A stretch of DNA of 41,025 nucleotides from Dichomitus squalens LYAD-421 SS1 (lineage: Eukaryota; Basidiomycota; Agaricomycetes; Polyporales; Polyporaceae). Shown in pieces: positions 21,332 to 32,860 of the stretch. The DNA is taken from assembly GCF_000275845.1 (NCBI RefSeq), contig NW_006766940.1, positions 1 to 41,025 of the forward strand. The letters run 5' to 3'. Each line of letters begins with the position of its first letter. Position 1 is the stretch's first letter. The position numbers and the translations under genes were made by a program. The notes under the pieces were generated by a model that was given only the letters and a program-made list of their open reading frames with translations, was not told where the DNA came from and searched no databases.

Positions 21332-21614
21332 AAGTCCCCATGTGAACATGCTCAAGTCACAGCATACTCGCACTTAGATGGCTATGTCTGTGTCTCATGT
21401 CCTTCCATGTGTGTGCAGAGATTAGCCAAACCAAACGCAATATATGTTCTCTGTTCTCGTTCAAGTTGAATCCCCAAGTTGAATCCCCAAGAAATTCAAC
21501 TTCAAAATACCCACACTTGCGGCCAGTCTCAGCTGCCCGTCGCCATTGGCACGTGTGTCGCTAAGGAATGACGCACAACAGGCGCCTGTTCTGTACTACA
21601 CGTCGGGGCGGCAC
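21332..21614 (+). promoter_or_regulatory. Upstream region of the ABC transporter gene
   Basis: No gene. It carries a 13-bp tandem repeat (CAAGTTGAATCCC twice, 21465-21490). The frame of the ABC transporter is open back to 21546 but lacks an ATG before 21615. Confidence 0.35.
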
Positions 21615-24541
21615 ATGGAGTCGGCTTCTTGTTCCTCGCCCTCACCGACGTTCCCAAGCTCTCTTCGTTCCTTCGCACCACGTTGCGCCCCAGCGAGTGC
21701 GCATACGACGTCGACGACGATGGTCGCCTTACGCGTGCGTGTCCTTGTCGTCCCTACTCTACGCCCACCGACTCCGGCGCGGCTTTCCCGACACGTCTCT
21801 AGCCCGCCATGTCTCGGAACACTCCATCCACCTGCACCCGCTCCAACTGTGAGGCTTGCATTGCTGGGACTACCATCTAGACGATGTTTTGCGTCTTCTG
21901 CAACTTCTCGCGCTCCTTCGTCTCCTCCTGTCTCCGAAACCAAGCGGACAGAGGTCAAGTCGACCGAAAGCAGGTCGCAAACGCCGGGCAGGTCAATATG
22001 GAGTCGGTTCCTACCCTCCAATGCGCAGGAATCGGGCAAGAGCGCGTCCTCTTTCCGCAAGATCGTTTCCCTCGCCACTCCGGAGAAGAAGCCGCTAGGA
22101 GTAGCGATTGGGTTGCTCTTGGTGTCGAGCGCGGTCTCGATGAGCGTGCCGTTTACGATCGGGAGGCTCATTGATTACTTCTCGAGCACGAACCCGGTGA
22201 GTCTCCTTTCATTGCTGTGCATCGGAGCTGGTACGTTTGCGTCCGCCCTTCGTACCTTGTTCATGTACGGAATTGTAGGAAATACCCTTCGGCCTGTCAT
22301 TAGGACAAGCATCTGCGATCCTCCTACTGCTCTTCACTGCAGGCGCTACCGCTAACGCAGGGCGCGCAATGCTTATGCGTCTATCAGGTACATTCCCTTT
22401 CTCGCATGGTCGGCACCTCATCTCTGGGAACGCAGCTCATACCTGGTAACCTGTAGGTCAGCGGATTGTCGCACGGTTGCGGGAACGGACATACGCGGCA
22501 GCACTGCGACAGGAGGTCGAATTCGTCGAGAAGGGCGAGGGTGACGTCCTGAGTAGGCTCAGCGTGGATTCGAGTATTGTAGGCGAGAGGTGCGCTCATA
22601 CGCGCTCTACTTGCTTGTTCCTTAGTTAACCATCCGTTAGTGTGACACAGAACCTCTCGGATGGTCTTCGGTCGGTGGTTATGGCGTCCGCAGGGCGTAC
22701 GTGTCCCCTTCCCATTCATGATCTCAGTGAGATTCAGCGCTGAGTTTGACGCGTCCGTCTTTGCAGTGGGAGCGATGTTCTACATCTCCCCGCAACTCAC
22801 GCTCCTCATGCTCACGGTCGTACCTCCCGTCTCTCTTGGGGCGGTATTCTACGGCCGGTACCTAAAGAAGCTCTCCAATCGCACGCAAGAAGCCCTTGGT
22901 GATATGACCAAGGTTGCTCAAGAAGCCTTGTCTGCGCTGCGCACGGTGCAGGCGTTCAATGCGCGCCCGCAGGAGGAGGCAAAGTTCCACGAGAAGGTCG
23001 GGACCGTGCTCGCCCTCGCGCGCAAGGAGGCTATCGCGAGCGGGGTGTTCTTCGGGGCGACGGGGTGGAGCGGCAACGTCACCCTACTGGCACTGCTGGG
23101 CTATGGGGGGACGCTTGTGAGCAGGGGCACGATCTCGATGGGGGACTTGACGAGCTTGCTGCTTTATACGGTTTATGTGGGGAACGGGTTGCAGATGCTA
23201 ACGTAACTATATCCTTCTACAACATTCTGTGAACTGCGCACTCACATGTCCTCTTCAGCACATTCTTCGTAGGTGTCCCTCCGCTGGTTCTTGACAGTCC
23301 GTCTTGACGCACCATTGTTTTCCGTTCCATGTAGTCGTCCATCATGCGTGGCATCGGTGCGGGAGTGCGCATCTTTGACCTGCTTGATCGTACCCCTGCG
23401 ATCCCTGAGAGGGGCGTCCCGGTAGACCCTGCTAGGCGCGGCGTGATTCGTTTCGAGCATGTGTGGTTCGAGTATCCGAGCAGACGCAATGCCCAAATCC
23501 TCAAGGACCTTAACCTTGAGGTCGCCGTCGGTGAGAGCGTCGCTATCGTGTAAGTTCACGATTCGAGTTGGGTTCAAACATGTGTAGCTGACTGCCTGAT
23601 ACGATAGCGGCCAGAGCGGAAGCGGGAAAAGTTCGATCAACGCTCTCCTGCTAAGGTACTACGACCCGATCAAGGGCAAGGTTACTTTTGACGGACAGGG
23701 TGCGCCCGTCGCCTTCTCATCAGTCCGACCTGTGCCACTGAAATGCAATTTCAGACATCCGGGAGTTCACGCCTTCGTCTTGGCGACAGATCATCGGCGT
23801 CGTCCCACAGGACCCTATTCTCTTCACGGGCACCATCGCGTCGAACATCGCATACGGGAACCCGGATGCGACACGCGAACAGATTGAGGCCGCCGCGCGC
23901 GAGGCCAACTGCGAGTTTGTGTGGGGCATGCCCCAGGGATTCGACACTGAGAGTACGTCCCTATACCTTTCCTGATCCCGCCTTTCACTCCCCCTATTAC
24001 TAGAGACAGCCCTTGTTGACTCATCCCTCATTATCTTGTCTAGTCGGCCGCGCGTCGCTCTCGGGCGGACAGCGGCAGCGGCTGGCGATCGCCCGCGCGC
24101 TGCTAAAGAAACCGGCCATCCTTGCGCTCGACGAGGCGACGTCCTCTCTCGACGCGACGTCCGAGCACCGCGTCAACGACGCCATTGACAAGATTCTACG
24201 GTCTCGGCAAACGACGTGTCTCGTCGTCGCTCATAGACTGTCGACGATCGCGCGAGCGGAGAGGATTGTGGTGCTGGAGGACGGGAAGATTGTCGAGAGT
24301 GGGACGTATCGGCAGTTGGTGAGTGACAGCACGACGTCTGGAATTGATGGGAGGACTCAGGGTATTTTCATGGCTGTAGGTGAACCAGGAGGGCTCACGG
24401 TTCCGGCACTTGATGGCGGCGCAGCTAAACGCTGCAGCCGGAGAGTCGCTCGCGTCTGGCGGCGCCGCGTCGCATGATCCAGCGCCGGTGTCGGAGGAAG
24501 TCCCTGTGCACGAACCCCAGAAGCAGGAGTTTGCTCCCTAG
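21615..24541 (+). CDS. MDL1: Mitochondrial ABC half-transporter, MDL1/ABCB10-like
   Basis: Eleven exons join in phase: 21615-22196, 22279-22387, 22457-22589, 22641-22696, 22767-23202, 23259-23268, 23335-23549, 23608-23699, 23755-23952, 24044-24318 and 24380-24541. The product has 755 residues, or 720 from the ATG at 21720, which gives a better presequence (Arg/Ser/Thr-rich, RRCFASSA). A membrane domain with ABCB-type intracellular loops spans about residues 165-440. The ATPase has Walker [10 protein letters not shown] (515-523), Q-loop in GVVPQDP, signature LSGGQ (616-620), Walker B AILALDEA with Asp640/Glu641, and the H-loop in VAHRLST. One membrane domain plus one ATPase means it works as a homodimer in the inner membrane. 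Yeast MDL1 is implicated in peptide export and human ABCB10 in heme and redox homeostasis; the substrate here is unknown. Exon 6 is only 10 nt. Confidence 0.93.
23259..23268 (+). other. 10-nt micro-exon in the ABC transporter gene
   Basis: The exon CACATTCTTC lies between an intron ending CTCTTCAG and one starting GTAGGT. It completes a Thr codon and adds TFF, matching the LT-x-FFS-x-(I/L)M segment of ABCB-type transporters. Skipping it breaks the frame. Confidence 0.8.
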
Positions 24542-25670
24542 CATATCCGCTGCGATGTGCCCCTTGCCTTGCATCCGCTCCGGAGGATGTCGCGCGTGCC
24601 GAGTCTCCCGCTGCGGCCAACAGTCTTTGGTGGAGTTGGGAGCATCGAGACGTTCTGCTGACGTGCTGGTAAACTCACAGCAGGTGATACGCTATAGCTT
24701 GGGCTGTGCTGACGCATCACAAGCTCCCCCCCTAGTGGGGGAGATCGATTTCGAAGGGATAGGCAGTCAAAACCCGTACACACTTATTGGCATACCTGTA
24801 CCCATGGCATTGCATCATATAGCTCCTTAATCGCATCCCTTACAAACCGCTCCTTGGACTGATGTTTGTCTCGAGATTGTCCGGTATATCACGATGTAAC
24901 GCTCAGTACAGGTGTTAGTACCAGTGTACGTGTACAGGCAGTGATGAAGGCTAGGTATGTGGCAACTGCTATTCATACTGTGCGTTGGGTCTGCGCTGAT
25001 TCGATCCAGATTGCGCAGACGTAAAACATTCGAAGTTCCGTCTCATCCCAACCAGAGAAGGGGAGATATCGGGCCGGTGACCACATTCAGGGGCGCCTGT
25101 TGAAACTACAACATGGCCCATGGTGGATATGGTGTACCCATTACATTCCACGACGGGCACCGCCTGGAATCTCTCTTTGAAAAGTGTCAATTTTGGGAGG
25201 GTTAAGCGCCCGTCGATAAAGGGATGATTAGTACCGCCCTAACGAATGACTTCCGTTTCACGAGGGATTTCAAGCGTTGCTCGTCGTGTGTAGTATACTC
25301 ATACTCATTGCGTATATAGCAGGCAATTCGGGGGGCAATGCCGGCTAGCTGGAATGTTCTGGCAACCTACCGCAGCACCCATGCTTGCCGGAATCGCCCT
25401 GCTAGCACACCGGCGGTCACGGCTTCTATGCCTTCGACGACTTCGAACGCCTGTGCTGGCGACCCGTGTTCTACCATATCCCGTCCCGCATCTTCACACC
25501 CATGTTAGATGCTAGATCCGACTTTGAACCCTATATGAAGGAACTGAGCTGAGTCCTCGTGGTCGGGGCCATGTGGATGCCATGCAGCAGCCTCCATTGG
25601 TGTCCAGGCGGGTATTTCTAGTGCGACCGGCTTCATCTCCAATCGCACACCCACCGAGCCGATTGTCAAC
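24542..25670. other. Intergenic, with a perfect hairpin
   Basis: No gene is recognised. CTCCCCCCCTAGTGGGGGAG at 24724-24743 is a GC-rich inverted repeat with seven-base arms, about 190 bp past the ABC transporter stop. Its role is unknown; it may sit in the 3' untranslated region. Confidence 0.4.
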
Positions 25671-26982
25671 ATGTACCGCAAGGGTCCGCTATCCGCTTTG
25701 AATATCAGCCCCTCGCTATCGGCTCAGGGCGGTGGCGCGAGCGTTCCCACAGAGTTCACCACTCCCGCCGAGGTCACGGTAGCTGCGGTAGCAGAGATTA
25801 TAGAAAAGATGAAGGGATCCTTGGGTAATCTTGGTGTAAGTCTCTATTCTCTACCATGGCTGCCTCCAATGTGCCAGTACGATATATCATGTCCCTTCAC
25901 TCACTGTGCCTGACCGTCATTCATAGAGAACGCTTGACTTGCTTGGAGAGCAGGGAGTTAAGACGTCACAGGCCAGGGGCGACGACGAAGTGGCATTGCA
26001 AATTATTAGGTTTGTCAGGAGCACCGATGGAGAGCCATTTCATTGCGGGGTCCTCACTTGTGTATCTCCGCCGCAGTGTTCGCAAGCAGATGGAGAGCGC
26101 GGATGCGAAACAGGAGGCGCAGATTTCAGATGTCGAAGGTAAGCCTGATTTACCGCAGAACACATTCAACGATTGCTGGCGATTAACAGCCCCGTCGTCG
26201 TGTACTAGATCTGCTCCAGAAGGTGCTTCAACAAGATGTACTCAATCATTTGACAACACTGAGTGAGTGACTAGCTGGTCAGCAGCAGCATGTCGGGCTC
26301 TTACTGACTACATCTGTGTTGTATGTAGTTGAGAACGGCATTCTCGAGGAGATCGACACCATCGTTCAAACGGAAGTCGCTGCAGAGATTCCCCAGATCA
26401 TCCCTCAGCACCTCCAAGATGAGCTGCGGAAACATAAGAACGAACTTGAGAAGGTGCAGAGGGACCTCTTCAATTCGTGCGCTTCCTCGTCTTCGAGTGC
26501 ATCTTGAACGCATATAGACTACACTCCGCTCGCTTGTAGAGAGTCCCGGCGTGCCAACTTCGCCCTGCGCTCGCATCGTCTCCATGAGAAAGTACATCCT
26601 CTCTACAATACAAATGGAAGCATCAGTGAATGTTTCCCGTCGACCCTTGGCGAGATGTTCGCAATTTCTGGTATTATTGGCCTTTATTGCTGGTAACTGG
26701 GTAATGACTTTGACCGTTCATTACAGCTGAGACGGCGAAGAGGCTCCTTCGCGAATATGGTCTTGAGGGATCGTCGGAATCTCACGAGAAGAATATCAAT
26801 ACTTTCCTGTTGTTTTGTGGCCTCCAATATCAATTGGTACGCCGCTCCGATGGCCTGAGTACTCAAATGTATGCAATGTCGCTCACTATGGCAATTGCTC
26901 TTAGACGGTATCTAAGGAGTCAGGAGTACTGCTCCCAAGCCGGATACATCCAGAGGGCTCGAGCAATGGGGGGCAGGATTGA
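25671..26982 (+). CDS. Basidiomycete hypothetical protein with coiled coil
   Basis: Eight exons join in phase to 276 residues: 25671-25835, 25927-26009, 26077-26138, 26209-26262, 26329-26476, 26540-26670, 26727-26836 and 26905-26982. Seven introns of 53-91 bp break it. The N-terminus is small and polar. About residues 30-185 are almost all helical, rich in Glu/Gln/Lys/Leu (for example VRKQMESADAKQEAQ and DELRKHKNELEKVQR), and predicted to form coiled coil. A second helical block ends TAKRLLREYGLEG. I do not recognise a named family. Intron 3 ends at the TAG before ATCTGC, not the AACAG upstream, because only that keeps the heptad-like frame. If the last intron is retained the frame instead continues to 27028 with a different tail. 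It converges on the DUF6533 gene, 153 bp away. Confidence 0.75.
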
Positions 26983-27135
26983 AGACTTATGGAGACCTTA
27001 TGGACGCGGGTTGTATGTTCACGATTGAATCTGAAGCTTCACGAATCCTCAACTAACACCTCCTTGCTCGTGCTAAGGGTCTGAACGAGCTGAAATAAAA
27101 TTGACCAACGCAATCAGTAACGCTTCGCATGCTGC

Positions 27136-28829
27136 CTATACGCCCTTTGAACTCTCCAATTCCATGCTACTCCCAGACGTCATATTCACTTCTGTTTCAA
27201 AGCTGCCAACATGCACTGGTTGGGCGAATGATGCTACGAAATGGGGAAGGGTAGTGCCCGATTGCATGGCGAACTGTAACCCGTCCGATAAGGTACCCGG
27301 CTCGGACTGATGCATATGACTCCGTTCAACTCGTCGCAGATTGAGGATGAAGTGGCATACGAGAATAGAAGTTGCACTGGATGATATGGACCAAGCCATC
27401 AAATCATAGAGCGTCACGGACCTGGATCTGGGACACTTACGGAGTGAAGAACATGGATATATAACCGCCGGCTCCGGACGCGACTTCGCTTAGCTGAGGC
27501 TGGCGATCAGCATAAGAAACTATGTAGGTGGAGCGACGCAACTTACCGAGGGCATCATGAGGATGATTCCTACGATGTTCACCGATGCTAGGATTCTAGT
27601 CATCAAGTGAGTTCATGGTTTGTGTACCTCGATACGGCGTTTCGCCTTACATGAAGTAGATGCTTCCTATGGACGAGAAGTAAGAGCAAGCGAAGTCGAA
27701 CAGATATTCATGTACGTACCATTGTACAACAGGATAGAGCTGAGCGATTGACCGTGTATACCTCCGGTCTGCATACGGTATGATTGATATGCGAACCACC
27801 AGGTAGTGGCGAGAACGAGAGCGTCAGAAGCGATCCAGGGGACCCTCTGGGCTAGTGTAACTGACAACAACGATAGACTTCAGTTCAGCCAAGGGCTATG
27901 CCAGCGAAAGTGAACAGCGTCGTACACCTGTGCAACCCATGTGAGCAAAGCGTCCGTCATATCGGAGGTAAGCAAGCTCACGTCCAATCGAGCGAAGGTG
28001 ACGCGCGGTCGACTGTGCTACAGTTAAAAGGACTGGGGAAATTCTTCACGGCTTGATACTGGATAGACGAAACCTGAAGGTGCTGATAAGTTTACCGTCC
28101 AAAATTGCAACGGATGGTTGGTGTCAACTCACCAGCTGGGCGACTATAGGCCCTATAGCGAGCAAGGCCGCAAGGGCAGACAGATATTTATTGCCCCCTG
28201 AGAGCGCATACGCTCGCATTGCAGAGAAGACTGTGTATACATGTCAATCCTCATATCTCGAGATTTAGTGGTTTGTGACACGTACTGCCAGGCGCGAAGG
28301 TGCCAATGACAGCTGTGACTGTCTGCATCCATGCAACCGCGTTACAGCTAAGCTCAGCCATGAGAGATGCACACAGGAACATGAAGGGACAATAAGGTGC
28401 ACACCTCTAGGACAGAAATTCAGCTCTTCTCTACAGCATGCTCAGTGACGCGATAATTACATACCAGGGTAGACATCGGAACTATACTTGTAACGGCCAG
28501 CAGGTTTTGCAAGAGCAACATGTACCGGCTCAAGGCATAAACAAGTGATGCACCGGTGCGCCTGCTGTTCCAGTTCCAGACGAGTTGGATCTCTTCCCCG
28601 AAACAGAGAAGCCAGTCGTACGCAAGCCAGGCTGTGCGAGCTGTGTAAGGGAGAGTATTCCTATAGGTGTGTGTCCCTGACCTACCGAAGACAGCACAGA
28701 CGCAGAATCCACTTGTAAGCCTAAATACGTGTCCTAGTCAGGAAACACAGGACGATTGATGATAGCGATACCGTGCACTCACAGACTTGACATCTCTTCG
28801 GGACTGACGGCCACAGCGTTCGAAGACAT
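27136..28829 (-). CDS. DUF6533-family multi-pass membrane protein, intact copy
   Basis: Thirteen exons on the minus strand close in phase to 329 residues: 28829-28783, 28720-28686, 28631-28465, 28406-28405, 28347-28286, 28230-28133, 28058-27982, 27927-27926, 27860-27720, 27666-27651, 27595-27547, 27493-27441 and 27376-27136. The DUF6533 signature is near the N-terminus (AYDWLLCFGEEIQLVW). It is followed by the family order: SCNAVAWMQ, FSAMRAYALSGG, an FPSPFNCS loop, a long TWWFAYQSYRMQ membrane segment, LSSILLYNGSIYF, and SILVCHFILNLR before a polar tail. Seven or so hydrophobic segments suggest a seven-helix membrane protein. Function is unknown; the family is expanded in Agaricomycetes. Two exons are 2 nt and one is 16 nt. 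No stop interrupts the frame. Confidence 0.8.
27926..27927 (-). other. 2-nt micro-exon (site 2) in intact DUF6533 gene
   Basis: The dinucleotide GT lies between a 54-bp intron (27981-27928, GTGAGC..CACAG) and a 65-bp intron (27925-27861, GTACGA..GTCAG). AC + GT + TT gives Thr-Phe and enters the TLAQRV...TTWW segment in the correct frame. Confidence 0.6.
28405..28406 (-). other. 2-nt micro-exon (site 1) in intact DUF6533 gene
   Basis: The dinucleotide AG lies between a 58-bp intron (28464-28407, GTATGT..CTAG) and a 57-bp intron (28404-28348, GTGTGC..TTAG). Including it turns CTG + AG + C into Leu-Ser and opens the downstream SCNAVAWMQ frame; leaving it out or retaining either intron gives stops. 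Confidence 0.65.
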
Positions 28830-29764
28830 CGTTGAGTCCAGTCGACTGTATCGCGGCGAGGACACTGAAATTCCAGAGCCGGGAGAAACACAGACGTGTC
28901 TCCCATTATTTGAAGCAGGTACCACATCCACAAGCGAAGAAGAAAATTCGCTCAAGACTGAGCAAGTATGTAATCACCCGACGCAATCGTCGTGGTGCTC
29001 ATGGTGCTCTAGCCTTTCATGGAGGCGAAGGATGGTCCCTACATTGGTTCCCATCAAAACGCCGGCGCCCCAACGCGGTGAAATTCGCATGACCGCGCGC
29101 ACAGTGCCATGGAGACTAGCACTTCCAAGTACCATGCTGTCTCCCTTCGAGTACGGACGATAAACAGGAAGTTGGCAGCACTCATCGCGGATACTAGCAT
29201 GTCTGCTGAGCATACAGCAGGGAGATCCAGAGCGCGTCTTCAGTACGTACATCTCTGGACAGGCGTGTATATCAAATTCGCTTCTCGGGCCATCTTCGCG
29301 ATAGCTGGGTTTTGCAATTCACGAACCGTAGCGCGGTGTAGAAGTGTCTTGATTAGGCATGAGCCCTTTCGATTGCAACGATCAAGCGAACTTTGGCACT
29401 AACCGCAGAGGACCAATGTGTCTTAGGTCGGAAGCAGTCTAGATATTTGCGTTTCGCGTCTCAAAATTGAGCTCCGAGCTCATCGCCCCTAGCTTTTTCC
29501 GTGTATCAATACCAAGGCATCGGTGGTTGAAACGGTGCCTGAGAATGTCCTCGTACATAGGACGTAAGTGGAAGGAGGAGAGTGAATCGCCACCTCCCAT
29601 CATGACAGGGCTACGAAGGACGAGCGCACAGCACTATGCACACAACGTAACGAGGATCCCGGTCGCGTGGATCAGCATCTACAGTCATAAATGTGCACAG
29701 GACTGCTTCTAGCATCAGAAACTCCGAGAGGACACTTACAAAAGCGTGATATTCGCACCTGCCC
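28830..29764. other. Intergenic, nothing recognised
   Basis: Open frames of up to 135 codons overlap on both strands without recognisable domains or a good spliced model. It includes the upstream region of the intact DUF6533 gene. Confidence 0.35.
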
Positions 29765-30867
29765 CTACTTCCCCTGCGCCATCAAGGTGTTGAGCGTCCG
29801 CGCTACAACTCCAACGGCCTCTCTGACAATCTCCCTCTCGTCAGACCGCACCCGAGCCATCACCCGACCCTCGAATTTGTCAGGATGGAACCGGAGCATC
29901 GCTTCCCGCAGCCTCTCGCGACGCCCCTTCTTCGACGCTTCCGAATTGTAATCCTCTTCGTGATGAGGGAGGAGGAAGGAAGAGATGGCTTCGGTGGTGA
30001 AGTCATCGATGCGGAGGGCGGATGGTGGCTGGTTTTTGCCAGCAGGATAAGCAAGGTAGATCGGCCAGGGAGAGCATGGGCTCGTCAGACTCGATGGAGG
30101 TGCTCGGAGCGAGGAGTGCCTTCCACCGAATTTCGTACAGCTCTCGCGCCTCTCCGGCCCGCATTTGCTCTCGTGCTCGACGCCGATTCCTGCGTGCCTC
30201 TTCTTCGACACGCTCGAGCCGCTTGGTCTCTTCCCGGATGGCCCTCTCCTTCGCCTTTCGGGCGTTGTGCTCCGCCTGTTTGCGCACCTGCTCCTCGTGT
30301 TCCGCGGCGTGCTTCTTCCTGCGATGTCGCGTCCGTCAGTTCAAAAACAGAGCAGCAGTTTGACAGCACTCACCTCCACATTCCCGCCCTGATCCACTCC
30401 GCGTACTCCTCGTCCTCCATGTAACGAGGGTCGACGTCCGATTCGTCGTCCATCCGCTCCATTCCGCCACCTCGCCACCTCCGCGGGACGTGCGCGTACG
30501 AGTTGAGCGACGCCTCGACAGAGTCCAGTCGCTCGTCGTCCCCCAACGCGCCCCACAGCTTGTCGCGGAATCGCTGCTCCTCGATCTCGGCCTGAATACG
30601 GTCGTAGTCTGGCTTGTGCGCGCGATGGCTGCTGGCAGGCTGAGGCCCATATTCGCTGTCACTGTCGTCTATATCGTTCGAAGACAAACCGACGCTGGTA
30701 CGCCGTCGTTTCTTTCGATGTGAATGGCCGTCGGACTCGTCGTACTCGTCCTCGTCGTGTTGACGCCTGTGTTTGGCCGCCTTCCGCGCTATTTTTCGTG
30801 CCTTTCGCAAGTCGTGCTCGGCTTGTTCTGCGGGGGTTCGCTTGAGTCGTAGTTTGCTGGGGGACAT
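29765..30867 (-). pseudogene. NFKBIL1-like protein gene with a frameshift
   Basis: Exon 1 (30867-30374) and exon 2 (30318-29765) are joined by a 55-bp intron in phase. The N-terminal half is highly charged (Lys/Arg-rich nuclear-type stretches, then an acidic region). The middle is a long Arg/Glu/Lys helix (about residues 165-235). The C-terminal block reads PWPIYLAYPAG, then LRFHPDKFEGRV and VGVVARTLN, which is the conserved C-terminus of NFKBIL1/IkBL-like proteins with a J-domain-like HPD. At about 30055-30068 the frame jumps: SLADLP is encoded one frame before WPIYLAYP. Without correction translation stops at 30003. Fourteen missing bases would restore a 353-residue protein. Either the allele is broken or the assembly lost a short repeat. 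The human relative has been tied to RNA processing and immune signalling; the fungal role is unknown. Confidence 0.75.
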
Positions 30868-31948
30868 CGCAAGGAACAAGAGACAGTAGGAACGGGATTC
30901 GGTCACAATGGTAGTAGTGGTGGTGGTATGTTAAGTACATACAGGTGTTCACTATGGCGCTGAACGTGTACGAGCGTCTGTCGGAGTCGGCTAGCATAAA
31001 TTCCGCAACGTCGAACAAGTTGAACGCCTCAGGCTCCAATGCGGATGCATTACTCGAACATTCAACGAGAAGAGCGGCGTGGGGTGCCCTACGATGTATG
31101 TCGGACCACACCCCCAGAGATCTGTCTCATCTACAGCCCTCTCCATCTGTCACGAACACCAACTTGCTGCGACGTCGTGAAAACCGGCATCACCGACATG
31201 GTGGTCGGATTGACTACAGTGCGCAGTCTCCTCACCGCCGGGAGCGAAGCTGACGTCATGGGACTAACACAGAATTCCAGCAGGCCCTGTATGCTTGACT
31301 GAACTGTGATTATACAGCACTTTCATGCGATGACAAGATGATGGTTGCGTCTGCGATTCTGGTAATATACTCGTATAGTCCATTCGAGTGGTGCAAACCG
31401 CATCGGTGTGCGGCTCCTTCACGACTAGGTTTCCCGCTAGGTAAGCTGTGGTGATTATCTCTGTCTGAAAGGACAACACCCGAAGAACGAGGACTCATTG
31501 GTCATCTTACGGATCAGTCATCTCACGTTGTCCTCGTCCAAGGTTTACCAGCGGACTACGAACTCTCTCAAACATCGTGTCGAAAAGGCTGCCAATCGCT
31601 TCTCAGTGGGAGTCATTCCCCGTTCTTTTCGGCCCATCTCGCAAGGTGGCTTCCAAGGCACTGAATACTTCTATGTGCCTCGATAAGTGAGAACGACAAC
31701 TACAGTCCGCCCTTGCGCCTACCATCTAACTGTCTTCCATGTCTTGCTTCAGGAACATGACTAGCGGTATCTCACAGCGCAAGATCCCATTCGACAATCC
31801 GCAACGCAGTACTGATTTGCGGATGTCTCGGTATCTTTCAGAAGCTCTGAAGGTTTCCGGCGCAGGACCACGCTCTGCCTATAACACAAACCTGCACCTC
31901 CCCACATCCCATGCCATATCCTTCATTCTTAGCCGCAGACCTTGAGAT
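30868..31948. other. Intergenic, unassigned open frames
   Basis: A plus-strand open stretch at about 31550-31685 is followed by a good 66-bp intron-like segment (CTAAC branch, CTTCAG end) and further open sequence to 31945, four bases before the DUF6533 paralogue ATG. Two frames are open, no domain is recognised and no start is clear, so no gene is claimed. It could be a decayed gene. Confidence 0.3.
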
Positions 31949-32375
31949 ATGTCAACCGCACAACTTGTACAGACCGTGGCCACCTTGTAAGCATATCGAG
32001 TCTTTGTCGTCATTCTCACGTCGCCGTTCATTGTAACCATACCCCGGTCGGCTAGGTATGCGAGTTCGGACTGCGCCGTCGCCGCTCTCAGTACGCAGCC
32101 ATACTCTTATGCTCTCAGACTCGTAGATGACCGCAGAAGGATTTTAGCTATCTTGGTGTATGATTGCGTTCTATCCTTTGCTGAAGAGCTTTCGTGCATC
32201 TGGCACCCGAAGAGGCGGATTAGCGCCGCTTCCCTTATATACACCGTCAGCCGTTATGTGACCATCATTTCCTATGCCGTGTCCGCGGCGACTATAAACC
32301 CGATGACACCGCTGGTGAGTGTGATATACCTGAGTCGCCATGGGCTATCTTCGGCTCACCCTATCCCTGTCACAG

Positions 32376-32377
32376 AG
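32376..32377 (+). other. 2-nt micro-exon (site 1) in DUF6533 paralogue
   Basis: AG lies between a 61-bp intron (32315-32375) and a 56-bp intron (32378-32433). CTG + AG + T gives Leu-Ser and enters SCEATLWMQ, the same codon position as site 1 in the intact gene. Confidence 0.6.
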
Positions 32378-32858
32378 GTACGAGTTAGCTGCGCTCGTCT
32401 TGTGGCTATCCTATGTTCATGTTGTCTTGACAGTTGTGAGGCGACTCTGTGGATGCAGAATGTAGCCTTCTGCCTTTCGACGCTCGCACCTCCTGGTTGG
32501 TCTCGCTGTGCTCCTCTCGATGTTCTCTCTAACTGCCAAAAGTGTTCTCGACTATCCGGGTCTATGCTTTGTCCGGGAGGAGCAAGGTTCTGACCGCCCT
32601 CACCCTGCTGCTCTCGCTGGTGACCCCAATTACAAGCATGGTATGTTACTCCACCCAGGCATATGTTTCTCAGCTAACACTGACCCCGCACTCGTAGGCG
32701 ACATTTGTCGTCTTTAGCAGGATCGAATATCTGCCAAGCCCCTTCAACTGCAGCGTCGTGCAATTGGTCTCTCCTCAAGAATCTTTCAGGTAAGTAACGC
32801 GCCACGGTCACGTTCAACATCGCATTGTATTGCGCGCTGAGACTGCAAATTCGCCAAG

Positions 32859-32860
32859 AT
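32859..32860 (+). other. 2-nt micro-exon (site 2) in DUF6533 paralogue
   Basis: AT lies between a 69-bp intron (32790-32858) and a 58-bp intron (32861-32918, GTGAGT..CCGCAG). AG + AT + AC gives Arg-Tyr and enters TMSSRA...AADAIV, aligning with TFTLAQRV...ASDALV of the intact copy. Confidence 0.6.

Noticed and set aside
26139..26198. Acceptor AACAG at about 26190 for intron 3 of the coiled-coil gene
   Set aside because: It shifts the frame into low-quality sequence; the TAG ending at 26208 keeps DLLQKVLQQ in frame with both neighbours.
31498..31945. Two-exon gene upstream of the DUF6533 paralogue
   Set aside because: A good intron-like segment exists, but two frames are open, no start is evident and no domain is recognisable.
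32376..32433. Retention of the 56-bp second intron instead of a 2-nt exon at site 1
   Set aside because: In this copy retention can be open in one frame, but the intact paralogue has stops in the equivalent 57 bp. The 2-nt solution aligns both proteins.
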